This document shows positions 1 through 4,633 of a stretch of DNA of 6,306 bases, one piece after another (positions within the stretch are counted from its first letter, which is position 1; each line of letters begins with the position of its first letter). This stretch comes from JBFXAM01 sp050184295 (GTDB lineage: Bacteria > Planctomycetota > Phycisphaerae > UBA1845 > Fen-1342). The position numbers and the translations under genes were made by a program. Under the pieces are notes generated by a model. That model saw only the letters and a list, made by a program, of their open reading frames with translations, had not been told where the DNA came from and ran no database searches. Location: assembly GCA_050184295.1 (NCBI GenBank), contig JBFXAM010000178.1, forward strand, positions 1 through 6,306. Reading direction: 5' to 3'.

Positions 1-9
1 TGCGGGGGG

Positions 10-44
10 GGCGCACGCCCGCGTTTCCGAGGCGCCCGTGCGCC
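10..44. repeat. GC-rich stem-loop
   Basis: An 8-bp perfect inverted repeat (GGCGCACG at 10-17, CGTGCGCC at 37-44) encloses a 19-nt loop. It is the first of several palindromes in the non-coding stretch 1-223 downstream of the barrel gene. No poly-T tract follows, so a terminator role is not supported. In DNA this GC-rich, short inverted repeats also arise by chance. Confidence 0.4.
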
Positions 45-71
45 GCCGGCGCCCCCGGCCGCACACCGCCC

Positions 72-99
72 GGAAGCGCGGGCTTGCGCCCGCGGCTCC
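72..99. repeat. REP-like palindrome
   Basis: The core CGCGGGC (77-83) pairs with GCCCGCG (88-94) around the 4-nt loop TTGC. Imperfect outer arms (GGAAG and GCTCC) extend the hairpin to 72-99. It has the size and form of a repetitive extragenic palindrome, and similar GC-rich hairpins of the type GCGGGC-TTGC-GCCCGC are, to my knowledge, common in intergenic regions of planctomycetes. Copy number in this genome cannot be judged from one window. Confidence 0.5.
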
Positions 100-114
100 G
101 ATCGCCCCGCCCCG

Positions 115-190
115 CCGCTGGCGCGGCGGGGTCTGATGGCGCGGCCCGCACGGGCCCACCGCTTGGCGCAGCGGGTTCTGACGGCGCCGC
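115..190. repeat. Two-copy direct repeat, each copy a hairpin
   Basis: Copy A (115-145) and copy B (159-190) match in 27 of 32 alignment columns, with one gap, and are offset by 44 bp. Each copy starts with a small hairpin. In copy A it is the perfect 9-bp stem 110-118 with 123-131 around the loop TGGC. In copy B it is CCGCT (159-163) with AGCGG (170-174). Each hairpin is followed by a shared tail, GGTCTGATGGCG or GGTTCTGACGGCG. The arrangement looks like a small tandem duplication of a structured unit. Function is unknown. Confidence 0.5.
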
Positions 191-201
191 ACATCAGACC
201 C
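129..201. repeat. 10-bp perfect inverted repeat spanning the tandem unit
   Basis: GGGTCTGATG (129-138) is the exact reverse complement of CATCAGACCC (192-201). The pairing can be extended inwards by three base pairs (139-141 with 188-190) if A191 is bulged. The two arms enclose copy B of the local direct repeat, so the block 110-218 could fold into a branched structure. It lies directly beyond the stop codon of the minus-strand barrel gene, in its likely 3' untranslated region. Confidence 0.45.
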
Positions 202-218
202 GCGGGTGCAGGCCCGCG
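201..218 (-). terminator. Possible 3' hairpin of the barrel gene
   Basis: Read on the minus strand, CGCGGG (218-213) pairs with CCCGCG (206-201) around a 6-nt loop. The stem begins 5 nt beyond the TGA stop at 224-226. The position suits a terminator or mRNA-end hairpin, but there is no U-tract after the stem, so canonical intrinsic termination is not shown. Confidence 0.3.
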
Positions 219-223
219 ACCGC

Positions 224-1789
224 TCAAAACCGCAGCGTCGTCGCAACATAGAAGAAATCGGAGTCGTCGGCGGGGCCGGTCTTCTGCGTGAAGTCGCCGG
301 TCATGAAGTAGGAATAGCCGACCTCGAGGTCCATCCGCCGGTCGAGCGCGAAGCGCAGCCGGCAGTCGATTTCCTGGCCGATGAAGTCGGTGCTGTTGCC
401 GAGCGGATCGCGCCGGCCGGTCGCGGTCCAGGCGTCGTTGTCGCTCGCGAGAAAGTACGCCGCATACGACGTGTCGAAGCGAATTCTCTCGTGCGGCTGA
501 AACTCGAAGCGGGCCCGCGGCATGATGAGATTCGAGAGGTTGAACATCTCGAGTCGCGAGAGCACGCTGCTGGAGCCGAAGAGCTTGTCGAAGCGTTCGT
601 TGATCAGGTCGGTCGGGTCGCGATCGCCGCTGGCGTAATGGCAACTGGCGCTGATGCGGGGCTTCCACTCGTGGGGGATGCGATAGCCGAGTTCGCCCCA
701 CCCGGCGAAGGCGCGTTGGTCGCGGTCGCCGTCCTCGCCGAACTGGTAGACGCCGGTCACGTCATAGTCGAAGCCGGTCGCGCCGATGGGTCCGTAGGCG
801 CGCAGGCCGAAGGTGTGAATCTCGCGATCGAGGCGTGTCGGCAGGCCCTTGCGATCCTCGTCGAGAATGAAATAGAACGGCTCGAGCGTCACCACGTCTG
901 ACCACCCACGCCACGAGCCCACCAGCCCGTAGAACCAGCGCTCGTCGTCGGGCCCGTCGGGCCGGCGGAAGCGCACCTCGACCGGGGCGGCGGCGAGAAA
1001 ATCGAGCTCCCACTTCGACTTCGGGTCGCCGGCGCGCAGACGAAACCCGTCGAACGCCGTGTTGTTATTTGCCCACCCCCCGCGCGCGAAGAGCCGATCG
1101 TCGAGCCACGAGAACGACAGGCGGCCGAATTGAAAGCGGAACGGCTGTCCGTCGCCGAGCGCGTCGGCGAAATAGAGCTCGCCATACGCCTGGAGGATGT
1201 CGTGCTCGTCGACCACGCCGGTCGTGTCCGGGAAGTCGCTGTTCAGAATACGCGAGTCGCGGAACTCAAAGCCGAGCCGCAGCGGGTCCGTGACCTCGCG
1301 GACGCCGATGTATCCGCGACTGCGCATGAGGAACGGGTCGTCGACGCCGAGTCGCGGCTTGCGATAGTCGTCGTCGCGGTACTCGTAACGCGTGCGATGG
1401 TCGAGGCCGAAATCCAGCCAGGTGAGCTCCTCGGTGCCGGGAATGCCGCTGCGACTGAGCGGGCGGGCGTAATCCGGCGGCTCAGGTTGAGGCACGCCGT
1501 TCCACGCTCGGGAGAGGAAGCGCGCGCCCGGTCCCGGCGCCGCGGGCGGTCGGGCGGGTGCGGTCGCGACGGGGGCAGGTTGGGTCGCGGCTGCGGCCGC
1601 GTCGTCGGCGTCGGTGGTTGGCGAGCTCGGTGCTGTCGCGGTGGCGCTCGGCTCCGTGCCGCCGGCGCCAGGGGCGTGGGTCGCGGTGACGTTCGCGGGC
1701 GACGACTGCCCGGCCGCTGGAACTACACCGACGAGCGCAACGGCGAGTGCCGGACCGATGAGAAAACCAATGTATCCCAAGCGCGACAT
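224..1789 (-). CDS. Alginate-export-type outer-membrane beta-barrel protein
   Basis: A predicted 521-residue outer-membrane channel. Residues 1-27 form a signal peptide, with a hydrophobic run followed by PAAG|Q. Residues 28-90 are a low-complexity Ala/Pro/Thr linker. From about residue 120 to the end, aromatic-rich alternating strands form the barrel, closing with a C-terminal Phe (TTLRF), the usual barrel-assembly signal. FGRLSF (221-226), DDRL (230-233) and FDGFRLR (246-252) match the pattern of the alginate export family (AlgE-like). Members related to Pseudomonas AlgE export polysaccharide, but planctomycete-like paralogs may be general porins, so the substrate is unknown. The ATG at 1789 was chosen because it starts exactly at the signal peptide. 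The frame stays open back to 2164, but those 125 codons are Arg/Pro-rich and not protein-like. A weak GAGG lies 10-13 nt upstream. It is apparently monocistronic. Confidence 0.85.
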   Translation of the reverse strand: MSRLGYIGFLIGPALAVALVGVVPAAGQSSPANVTATHAPGAGGTEPSATATAPSSPTTDADDAAAAATQPAPVATAPARPPAAPGPGARFLSRAWNGVPQPEPPDYARPLSRSGIPGTEELTWLDFGLDHRTRYEYRDDDYRKPRLGVDDPFLMRSRGYIGVREVTDPLRLGFEFRDSRILNSDFPDTTGVVDEHDILQAYGELYFADALGDGQPFRFQFGRLSFSWLDDRLFARGGWANNNTAFDGFRLRAGDPKSKWELDFLAAAPVEVRFRRPDGPDDERWFYGLVGSWRGWSDVVTLEPFYFILDEDRKGLPTRLDREIHTFGLRAYGPIGATGFDYDVTGVYQFGEDGDRDQRAFAGWGELGYRIPHEWKPRISASCHYASGDRDPTDLINERFDKLFGSSSVLSRLEMFNLSNLIMPRARFEFQPHERIRFDTSYAAYFLASDNDAWTATGRRDPLGNSTDFIGQEIDCRLRFALDRRMDLEVGYSYFMTGDFTQKTGPADDSDFFYVATTLRF

Positions 1790-2030
1790 GATGGGGGGCG
1801 CCTCGCAACGGGTTAGCACGTCATGAACGCGGCGTTCGGCTCTCGCTCGCGCTTTGAGTGACCACGCCGAGCGCGAGCGGGAGCGGGTGCACCCGGGAAA
1901 GCGTAACGCGTTCGCCGCCGCGTTGCACGTGCCCGCGCGCGGGTGACGATCCGCGGCGTCGACCGCGCGCGGCGGCTGCGCGTGTTCCGGCAACGCGGCA
2001 ACGCTACCCGCCTGTTGACGAATCGGCGTT
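1790..2030. other. Intergenic region, no gene seen
   Basis: All frames here give Arg/Ala/Pro-rich, non-protein-like translations, including the upstream extension of the barrel frame. It should hold the barrel gene's promoter on the minus strand, but I found no -35/-10 pair with acceptable spacing. An in-frame TGA (2016-2018) closes the recombinase-relic frame from above. Confidence 0.5.
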
Positions 2031-2330
2031 TTGCTACGCGGCGGCGAATCGGGGCAAGCGGCGCGTGAGGGGCCGCGGCGTCTGCCGGGGGTGGCGAGTG
2101 TTCGGGTTGCCGACCACATCGCGGACTGGGAGTCGCGTCTGACGGCGAAACGCGTGACCGCCAAGCGCGTCGGTCAAGTGAAGACGCGCGTCGAAGTCAT
2201 CGTCAACGAGCTCGGCGCGACGCGGATCAGTGAGCTCGCGCCGTCCGCGGTACTCGCGGCAATCGGCGAGTTCCGGAAGTTGAAGAGCCTCCAGACGTGT
2301 CAACACGATCTGCGCGCGCTCAAGCAGCTC
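2031..2330 (+). pseudogene. Tyrosine recombinase (phage-type integrase) remnant, core-binding domain
   Basis: The segment from about 2088 to 2330 translates as VADHIADWESRLTAKRVTAK, then a helix ending in VIVNELGATRIS, then LAPSAVLAAIGEFR and CQHDLRALKQL. This is the layout of the SAM-like core-binding domain of tyrosine recombinases: a helix of the form 'adhl.dw...l..kg.t.khv.q...rv', then 'l.ditps.v...l..l', then 't.n.ylralk.f'. After residue 100 of the frame (about 2330) the similarity stops, and no frame carries the expected catalytic domain with its R-K-H-R-Y residues. The frame stays open to 2621, but only by running antisense into the PPIase gene. There is no ATG; TTG at 2031 is the first possible start after a TGA at 2016-2018. 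The piece is therefore truncated at the 3' end and probably at the 5' end, and cannot recombine DNA. It probably marks an old integration or transposition event. Confidence 0.6.
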
Positions 2331-2467
2331 CGGTCCAGCCCGCGCGTGTACCGCGGCGTGACGGCGACGATGACGTCGATGCTGGCGGCCAGAATCTGTT
2401 CGATCGCGTCCCACCCGGCATGCACGAACCGCGTCCGGTCGACGATTGCCCACGTCCCCGAGCGCAC
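2300..2467 (-). CDS. Small ORF or gene fragment of unknown origin
   Basis: A 55-codon minus-strand frame opens at a GTG (2467) and ends at TGA (2302-2300). The middle reads like real protein (WAIVDRTRFVHAGWDAIEQ, then ILAASIDVIVAVTPRYTRGL), and its codons have almost only G or C in third positions. The plus-strand frame over the same bases has equally GC-rich third positions, so codon bias does not settle the strand; the amino-acid make-up favours minus. No convincing Shine-Dalgarno site precedes the GTG. The 3' end overlaps the recombinase relic by about 30 nt antisense. I do not recognise the family. It may be a fragment left by the same rearrangement that cut the integrase, a small gene, or chance. 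Confidence 0.25.
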   Translation of the reverse strand: MRSGTWAIVDRTRFVHAGWDAIEQILAASIDVIVAVTPRYTRGLDRSCLSARRSC

Positions 2468-2491
2468 CCGCGTCGGAGCTCACGCTCGCGC

Positions 2492-2520
2492 CGGCTCCGA
2501 CGCTGACGGTTCGTCGGCCG
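2492..2520 (-). terminator. Possible 3' hairpin of the PPIase gene
   Basis: Five nucleotides after the PPIase stop (2527-2525) the minus strand can form a hairpin. CGTCGG (2512-2517) pairs with CCGACG (2497-2502) around a 9-nt loop, and three outer pairs (2518-2520 with 2492-2494) follow past a 2-nt bulge. No U-tract follows. The location suits transcript end formation; the strength is uncertain. Confidence 0.3.
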
Positions 2521-2524
2521 AATT

Positions 2525-3763
2525 TCAGTTCGACAAGCGCACGACGTCGCGAACGATGATGTCCGTGACCGGCACGTCGTTGAAGCCGTTGCTGGTTGTG
2601 GTCTCCACGGTTCCGATCTGATCGACGACGGTCATGTCGATGACGCGGCCGAAGACGGTGAAGTTCTGCGCATCGAGGAACGTGTTGTCGACGAGGTTGA
2701 CGAAGAACTGCGACGTGGCGGAGTCGGCGTTGCCGGCGCGGAGGGCCATGGCGACGGTGCCGCGGATGTTGCTGAGCCCGTTGGGGGCTTCGCCTTCGAT
2801 CGCGGGGCGCACCTCTTTTTCGACGAGACCGGGCAGATAGCCGCCGCCCTGGACGACGAACCCCGGTACAACGCGGTGGATGATGGTGCCGTCATAGAAG
2901 TTGTCGTCGATGTATTGCAGGAAGTTGGCGACCGTGTTCGGCGAAGCGCGGTTGTCGAGCTCGATCGTGAAGCTGCCCATCGTCGTGTCGATGCGGACGC
3001 GCGGCAGTTCGTTGGGGCCGGAGGTCGTGTCCCGCGTGATCGTGATGACGACGCGGTCGCGCGAGCTGCGGTTGGTGGGGTCGGTGACAGTGAGCTCGAA
3101 TTCGATCGTGTTGACGGCGCCGGTCGCAGAGGAAAACGCGGGAGCGTCGAAGCTGGCGCGGGCGGTGTCGGCGTTGCGCAAAAAGACGCTCGCGCCGCTG
3201 GCTTGGCGCCACCGGAAGGCGAGGTTGCTTCCGGCGCTCGCGGAGCCGTCGAGGGTGACGGCTGCGAACTCGCGGACGGAGCGGTCTGCGCCGGCGCGAG
3301 CGATTACGGTTGCGCTGGTTCCGCCGCCGGTGCCGAAATCGAACGTCGAGTCGCGCGGGAACTCGGGGTCGGCGTTGATCTGGACGCTGACGTCTGCGAA
3401 CCCGGTGTCGCCGGCGGTGTTGAACGCGGTGACGCGAAAGGCGAGCGTGGTGGCCTGTCCGACGGAGGGGGCGGCGAAGCTGGCGGTGGCGCCCGTTCCG
3501 TTGTTGACGCGCACGCCGGGTCCTGCGGTCTGAATCCATGAGAACGAGACGACGCCGCCGTCGGCCGCCACGAGCGTCACGACCGCCTGAAGCGTGACAG
3601 CCTCGCCAAAACCGGCGCTGGCGACGGACGCGGTCGCCTGCACGCCAATGGATCCGCGTCGGGGAGCGTCGGTGGCGTTTCCGGCCTGGAACTGGGGGCA
3701 GCCCTGCGGCAAGGTCTGTGCCAAGGTCGCAGTTGCAAGTGTTAACAGGGTAAGACGTAACAT
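2525..3763 (-). CDS. Exported cyclophilin-type peptidyl-prolyl isomerase with two PKD-like domains
   Basis: A 412-residue exported protein predicted to catalyse cis-trans isomerisation of X-Pro bonds. Residues 1-15 are a signal peptide (ATLA|Q). Residues about 41-130 and 153-243 are two PKD/K319L-like beta-sandwich repeats (patterns FSWIQTAGPGV, VTLDGSASAGS and FRWRQASGASV, each ending in a V-V-I/V-Q-I or V-V-I-T-I strand). Residues 255-408 are a full cyclophilin domain close to bacterial PpiA. IIHRVVPGFVVQGGG (294-308) holds the catalytic Arg297, Phe302 and Gln305; NGLSNIRGTVAMA and SATSQFFVN complete the active site. The human Trp121 position is Phe362, as in many bacterial cyclophilins. 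Cys22 follows PQG, not a proper lipobox, so secretion rather than lipidation is favoured. GGAG lies 8 nt before the ATG. The PKD modules probably mediate adhesion or substrate contact; that is inference. Confidence 0.88.
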   Translation of the reverse strand: MLRLTLLTLATATLAQTLPQGCPQFQAGNATDAPRRGSIGVQATASVASAGFGEAVTLQAVVTLVAADGGVVSFSWIQTAGPGVRVNNGTGATASFAAPSVGQATTLAFRVTAFNTAGDTGFADVSVQINADPEFPRDSTFDFGTGGGTSATVIARAGADRSVREFAAVTLDGSASAGSNLAFRWRQASGASVFLRNADTARASFDAPAFSSATGAVNTIEFELTVTDPTNRSSRDRVVITITRDTTSGPNELPRVRIDTTMGSFTIELDNRASPNTVANFLQYIDDNFYDGTIIHRVVPGFVVQGGGYLPGLVEKEVRPAIEGEAPNGLSNIRGTVAMALRAGNADSATSQFFVNLVDNTFLDAQNFTVFGRVIDMTVVDQIGTVETTTSNGFNDVPVTDIIVRDVVRLSN

Positions 3764-3820
3764 TCGGGCGGCTCCGGGATCGCCGTGCCGGAAGCGGTAC
3801 GTCGGCTCCGCGGCGCAGAT

Positions 3821-3849
3821 ATCCTATCGGCGTGCTGAGTGGGGCTCAA
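3821..3849 (-). promoter_or_regulatory. Candidate sigma70 promoter of the PPIase gene
   Basis: On the minus strand, TTGAGC (-35, plus 3844-3849) and TAGGAT (-10, plus 3821-3826) are separated by exactly 17 bp. Each hexamer matches four of six consensus bases. Transcription would start near 3814, giving a leader of about 50 nt before the ATG at 3763. The -35 box is only 8 bp from the outer direct repeat of the palindromic element at 3858. Confidence 0.45.
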
Positions 3850-3857
3850 TCGCCTCG

Positions 3858-3994
3858 CGAAAAGGGGGTAGTGGGTCAGCTTCGTGAAAAAGTGAGTTTG
3901 AAAGGGTGGTACGGGCGTCTTGCCCGTGTGTGCCGCATGAACGGGCGAGGCGCCCGTACCACCCGGATCAAACTGACCCACGACCCGAAAAGGG
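3858..3994. mobile_element. MITE-like palindromic element flanked by a 9-bp direct repeat
   Basis: The 9-bp sequence CGAAAAGGG occurs at 3858-3866 and again at 3986-3994, exactly bracketing a 119-bp element (3867-3985). The ends are inverted repeats of 16 bp with 14 matches (GGTAGTGGGTCAGCTT at the left, its counterpart at 3970-3985). The whole element is one large hairpin. Left arm 3866-3927 and right arm 3941-3986 agree in about 40 of 46 columns, once a 17-nt extra segment (3880-3896, CTTCGTGAAAAAGTGAG) is removed from the left arm. The inner stem, 3904-3927 with 3941-3964, is 24 bp with only two G-T pairs around a 13-nt loop. There is no ORF inside. Terminal inverted repeats plus a target-site-like duplication and no transposase fit a non-autonomous element mobilised in trans; the inner GGTGGTACGGGCG palindrome resembles intergenic repeats of planctomycetes. 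The transposase family is not identified. It could also block transcription between iscX and the PPIase gene. Confidence 0.65.
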
Positions 3995-4127
3995 AACACG
4001 GACCCGGGAACGAGCGTCAGTGACGTGCGAAGCCGGGCGGTTGGACACCGGCGGGGGCGCGCGACCCAGCGCTCTACCGCCGATCTTTCCGTAAAATTTT
4101 GTTCTATAATAAGTTATGATGCGTTGT
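3995..4127. other. Rest of the iscX-PPIase intergenic region
   Basis: The gap between the PPIase start (3763) and the iscX stop (4128) is 364 bp. It holds the PPIase promoter, the palindromic element, a GC-rich part (3995-4085) where I see no gene, and an AT-rich island (4091-4120). A short 5-bp dyad, CGTCA-G-TGACG, lies at 4015-4025. Both flanking genes are on the minus strand. Confidence 0.6.
4091..4120 (+). promoter_or_regulatory. AT-rich island with perfect TATAAT
   Basis: In otherwise very GC-rich DNA this 30-bp stretch is mostly A and T and includes AAAATTTT (4093-4100) and an exact TATAAT (4105-4110) on the plus strand. No acceptable -35 lies 16-18 bp upstream (GATCTT at 4082-4087), and a plus-strand transcript would run antisense through iscX. 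On the minus strand it follows the iscX stop closely, so it could instead help end the iscX transcript. The role is open. Confidence 0.3.
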
Positions 4128-4358
4128 TCACTCATCGTCGTCCGCACGGGCTTCGCGGTACTCGTCCAGCCAGGCCATCTGGATCGCTTCTAACTTTGCT
4201 TCGTTGCTTGACTTAGGATCGTCGCGAAAGCCCGGCAGCGCGACCACCCAATCGTGCAGGTCGGTGAAGCGAACGGTGAGCGGATCGAGCTCGGGGAATT
4301 TCTCGTGCAGCAGAATCGCCAGGTCTTCCGAATCGGTCCACTTCAGCGCTCCCGACAT
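4128..4358 (-). CDS. iscX: Iron-sulfur cluster assembly accessory protein IscX
   Basis: A 76-residue acidic protein matching IscX (YfhJ) along its length. LKWTDS (5-10), FPELDPLTVRFTDLHDW (21-37), DDPKSSNE (46-53) and LEAIQMAWLDE (56-66) follow the E. coli protein nearly position by position. IscX is a cytosolic winged-helix-like protein that binds the cysteine desulfurase IscS and iron, and tunes cluster assembly on IscU; those partners are not in this window. A 10-residue charged tail (YREARADDDE) goes beyond the shorter E. coli form. The ATG at 4358 fits the family N-terminus and has GGGAG 7 nt upstream. The frame stays open to an ATG at 4535, but that extension is Arg/Gly-rich and unlike IscX. 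In Proteobacteria iscX ends the isc operon; here it stands alone on the minus strand, divergent from the BON and ferredoxin genes. Confidence 0.92.
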   Translation of the reverse strand: MSGALKWTDSEDLAILLHEKFPELDPLTVRFTDLHDWVVALPGFRDDPKSSNEAKLEAIQMAWLDEYREARADDDE

Positions 4359-4428
4359 GACGTGACTCCCGATCCAGGGCCCGCCGCCGCGACCACGCGC
4401 GCCGCATTCGCGACCCGCCACCCGAAAG

Positions 4429-4457
4429 AGCATACGCGCGCCACGGGCGCGCGTCAC
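4429..4457 (-). promoter_or_regulatory. Candidate iscX promoter with an inverted repeat in the spacer
   Basis: On the minus strand, GTGACG (-35, plus 4452-4457) and TATGCT (-10, plus 4429-4434) are separated by exactly 17 bp, giving a leader of about 64 nt. Almost the whole spacer is a perfect 9-bp inverted repeat with a 3-nt centre: ACGCGCGCC (4434-4442) and GGCGCGCGT (4446-4454). A repressor bound there would cover the promoter. It does not resemble the known IscR sites, which are AT-richer. The dyad is GC-only at its core, so chance remains possible. Confidence 0.35.
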
Positions 4458-4524
4458 GGCCGAGGCGGGCGAATCGATCGGGCGCTGGGTTTCGCCGGCG
4501 CGGCCCGCCGGTGGGTGACGGTCG

Positions 4525-4584
4525 TGTTCGAACAAACGCGGGGGATTGGAACCCGGCGCGAAGGAAGCGGCGTGGGGCTAGAAT
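4525..4584 (+). promoter_or_regulatory. Upstream region of the BON gene: palindrome and -10-like box
   Basis: TGTTCGAACA (4525-4534) is a perfect 10-bp palindrome that could be an operator half-site pair. TAGAAT (4579-4584) matches five of six -10 consensus bases and would give a leader of about 42 nt to the ATG at 4634, but no -35 lies at standard spacing. TTGGAA (4546-4551) is 27 bp away, which is too far for one sigma70 promoter. The rest of the divergent gap (4359-4633) shows no gene. Confidence 0.25.
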
Positions 4585-4619
4585 TCGTGAGGGGCGCGCG
4601 GCGTCGCGCTTCTATCATG

Positions 4620-4625
4620 AAGGAG
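4620..4625 (+). promoter_or_regulatory. Strong Shine-Dalgarno deciding the BON gene start
   Basis: AAGGAG lies 8 nt before the ATG at 4634. The same frame is open from 4511, but translation from there would prepend 41 Arg/Gly-rich residues before the hydrophobic segment. The site therefore fixes the start at 4634. Confidence 0.8.
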
Positions 4626-4633
4626 ACTTGCGC

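Noticed and set aside
206..901. Long plus-strand ORF opposite the barrel gene (231 codons)
   Set aside because: It is the antisense shadow of the minus-strand barrel gene in GC-rich DNA. The minus frame has a signal peptide, family motifs and a C-terminal Phe, while this one has no recognisable domain.
1790..2164. N-terminal 125-codon extension of the barrel frame
   Set aside because: The extension is Arg/Pro/Ala-rich with no domain, and it would bury the signal peptide found exactly at the ATG at 1789.
2876..3541. Plus-strand ORFs over the PPIase gene (about 210-220 codons)
   Set aside because: They are antisense to a gene with a complete cyclophilin domain and catalytic residues. Their translations are Val/Gly/Ala-rich shadows.
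3692..3709. Possible lipobox before Cys22 of the PPIase
   Set aside because: The residues before Cys are LPQG. The -3 and -2 positions (Pro, Gln) do not fit the lipobox, while ATLA|Q is a reasonable signal peptidase I site.
4047..4082. tRNA-like stretch on the minus strand (GGTAGAGCGCTGGG)
   Set aside because: It resembles the second half of a D-arm, but there is no preceding GCTC partner, no anticodon arm and no matching acceptor stem.
4359..4535. Upstream extension of the iscX frame to an ATG at 4535
   Set aside because: Residues there are Arg/Gly-rich and unlike IscX. The start at 4358 fits the family N-terminus and has GGGAG at good spacing.
4540..4560. T-arm-like sequence on the minus strand (GGGTTCCAATCCC)
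   Set aside because: Position 57 would be a pyrimidine, and no D-arm or anticodon arm is found at the right distance.
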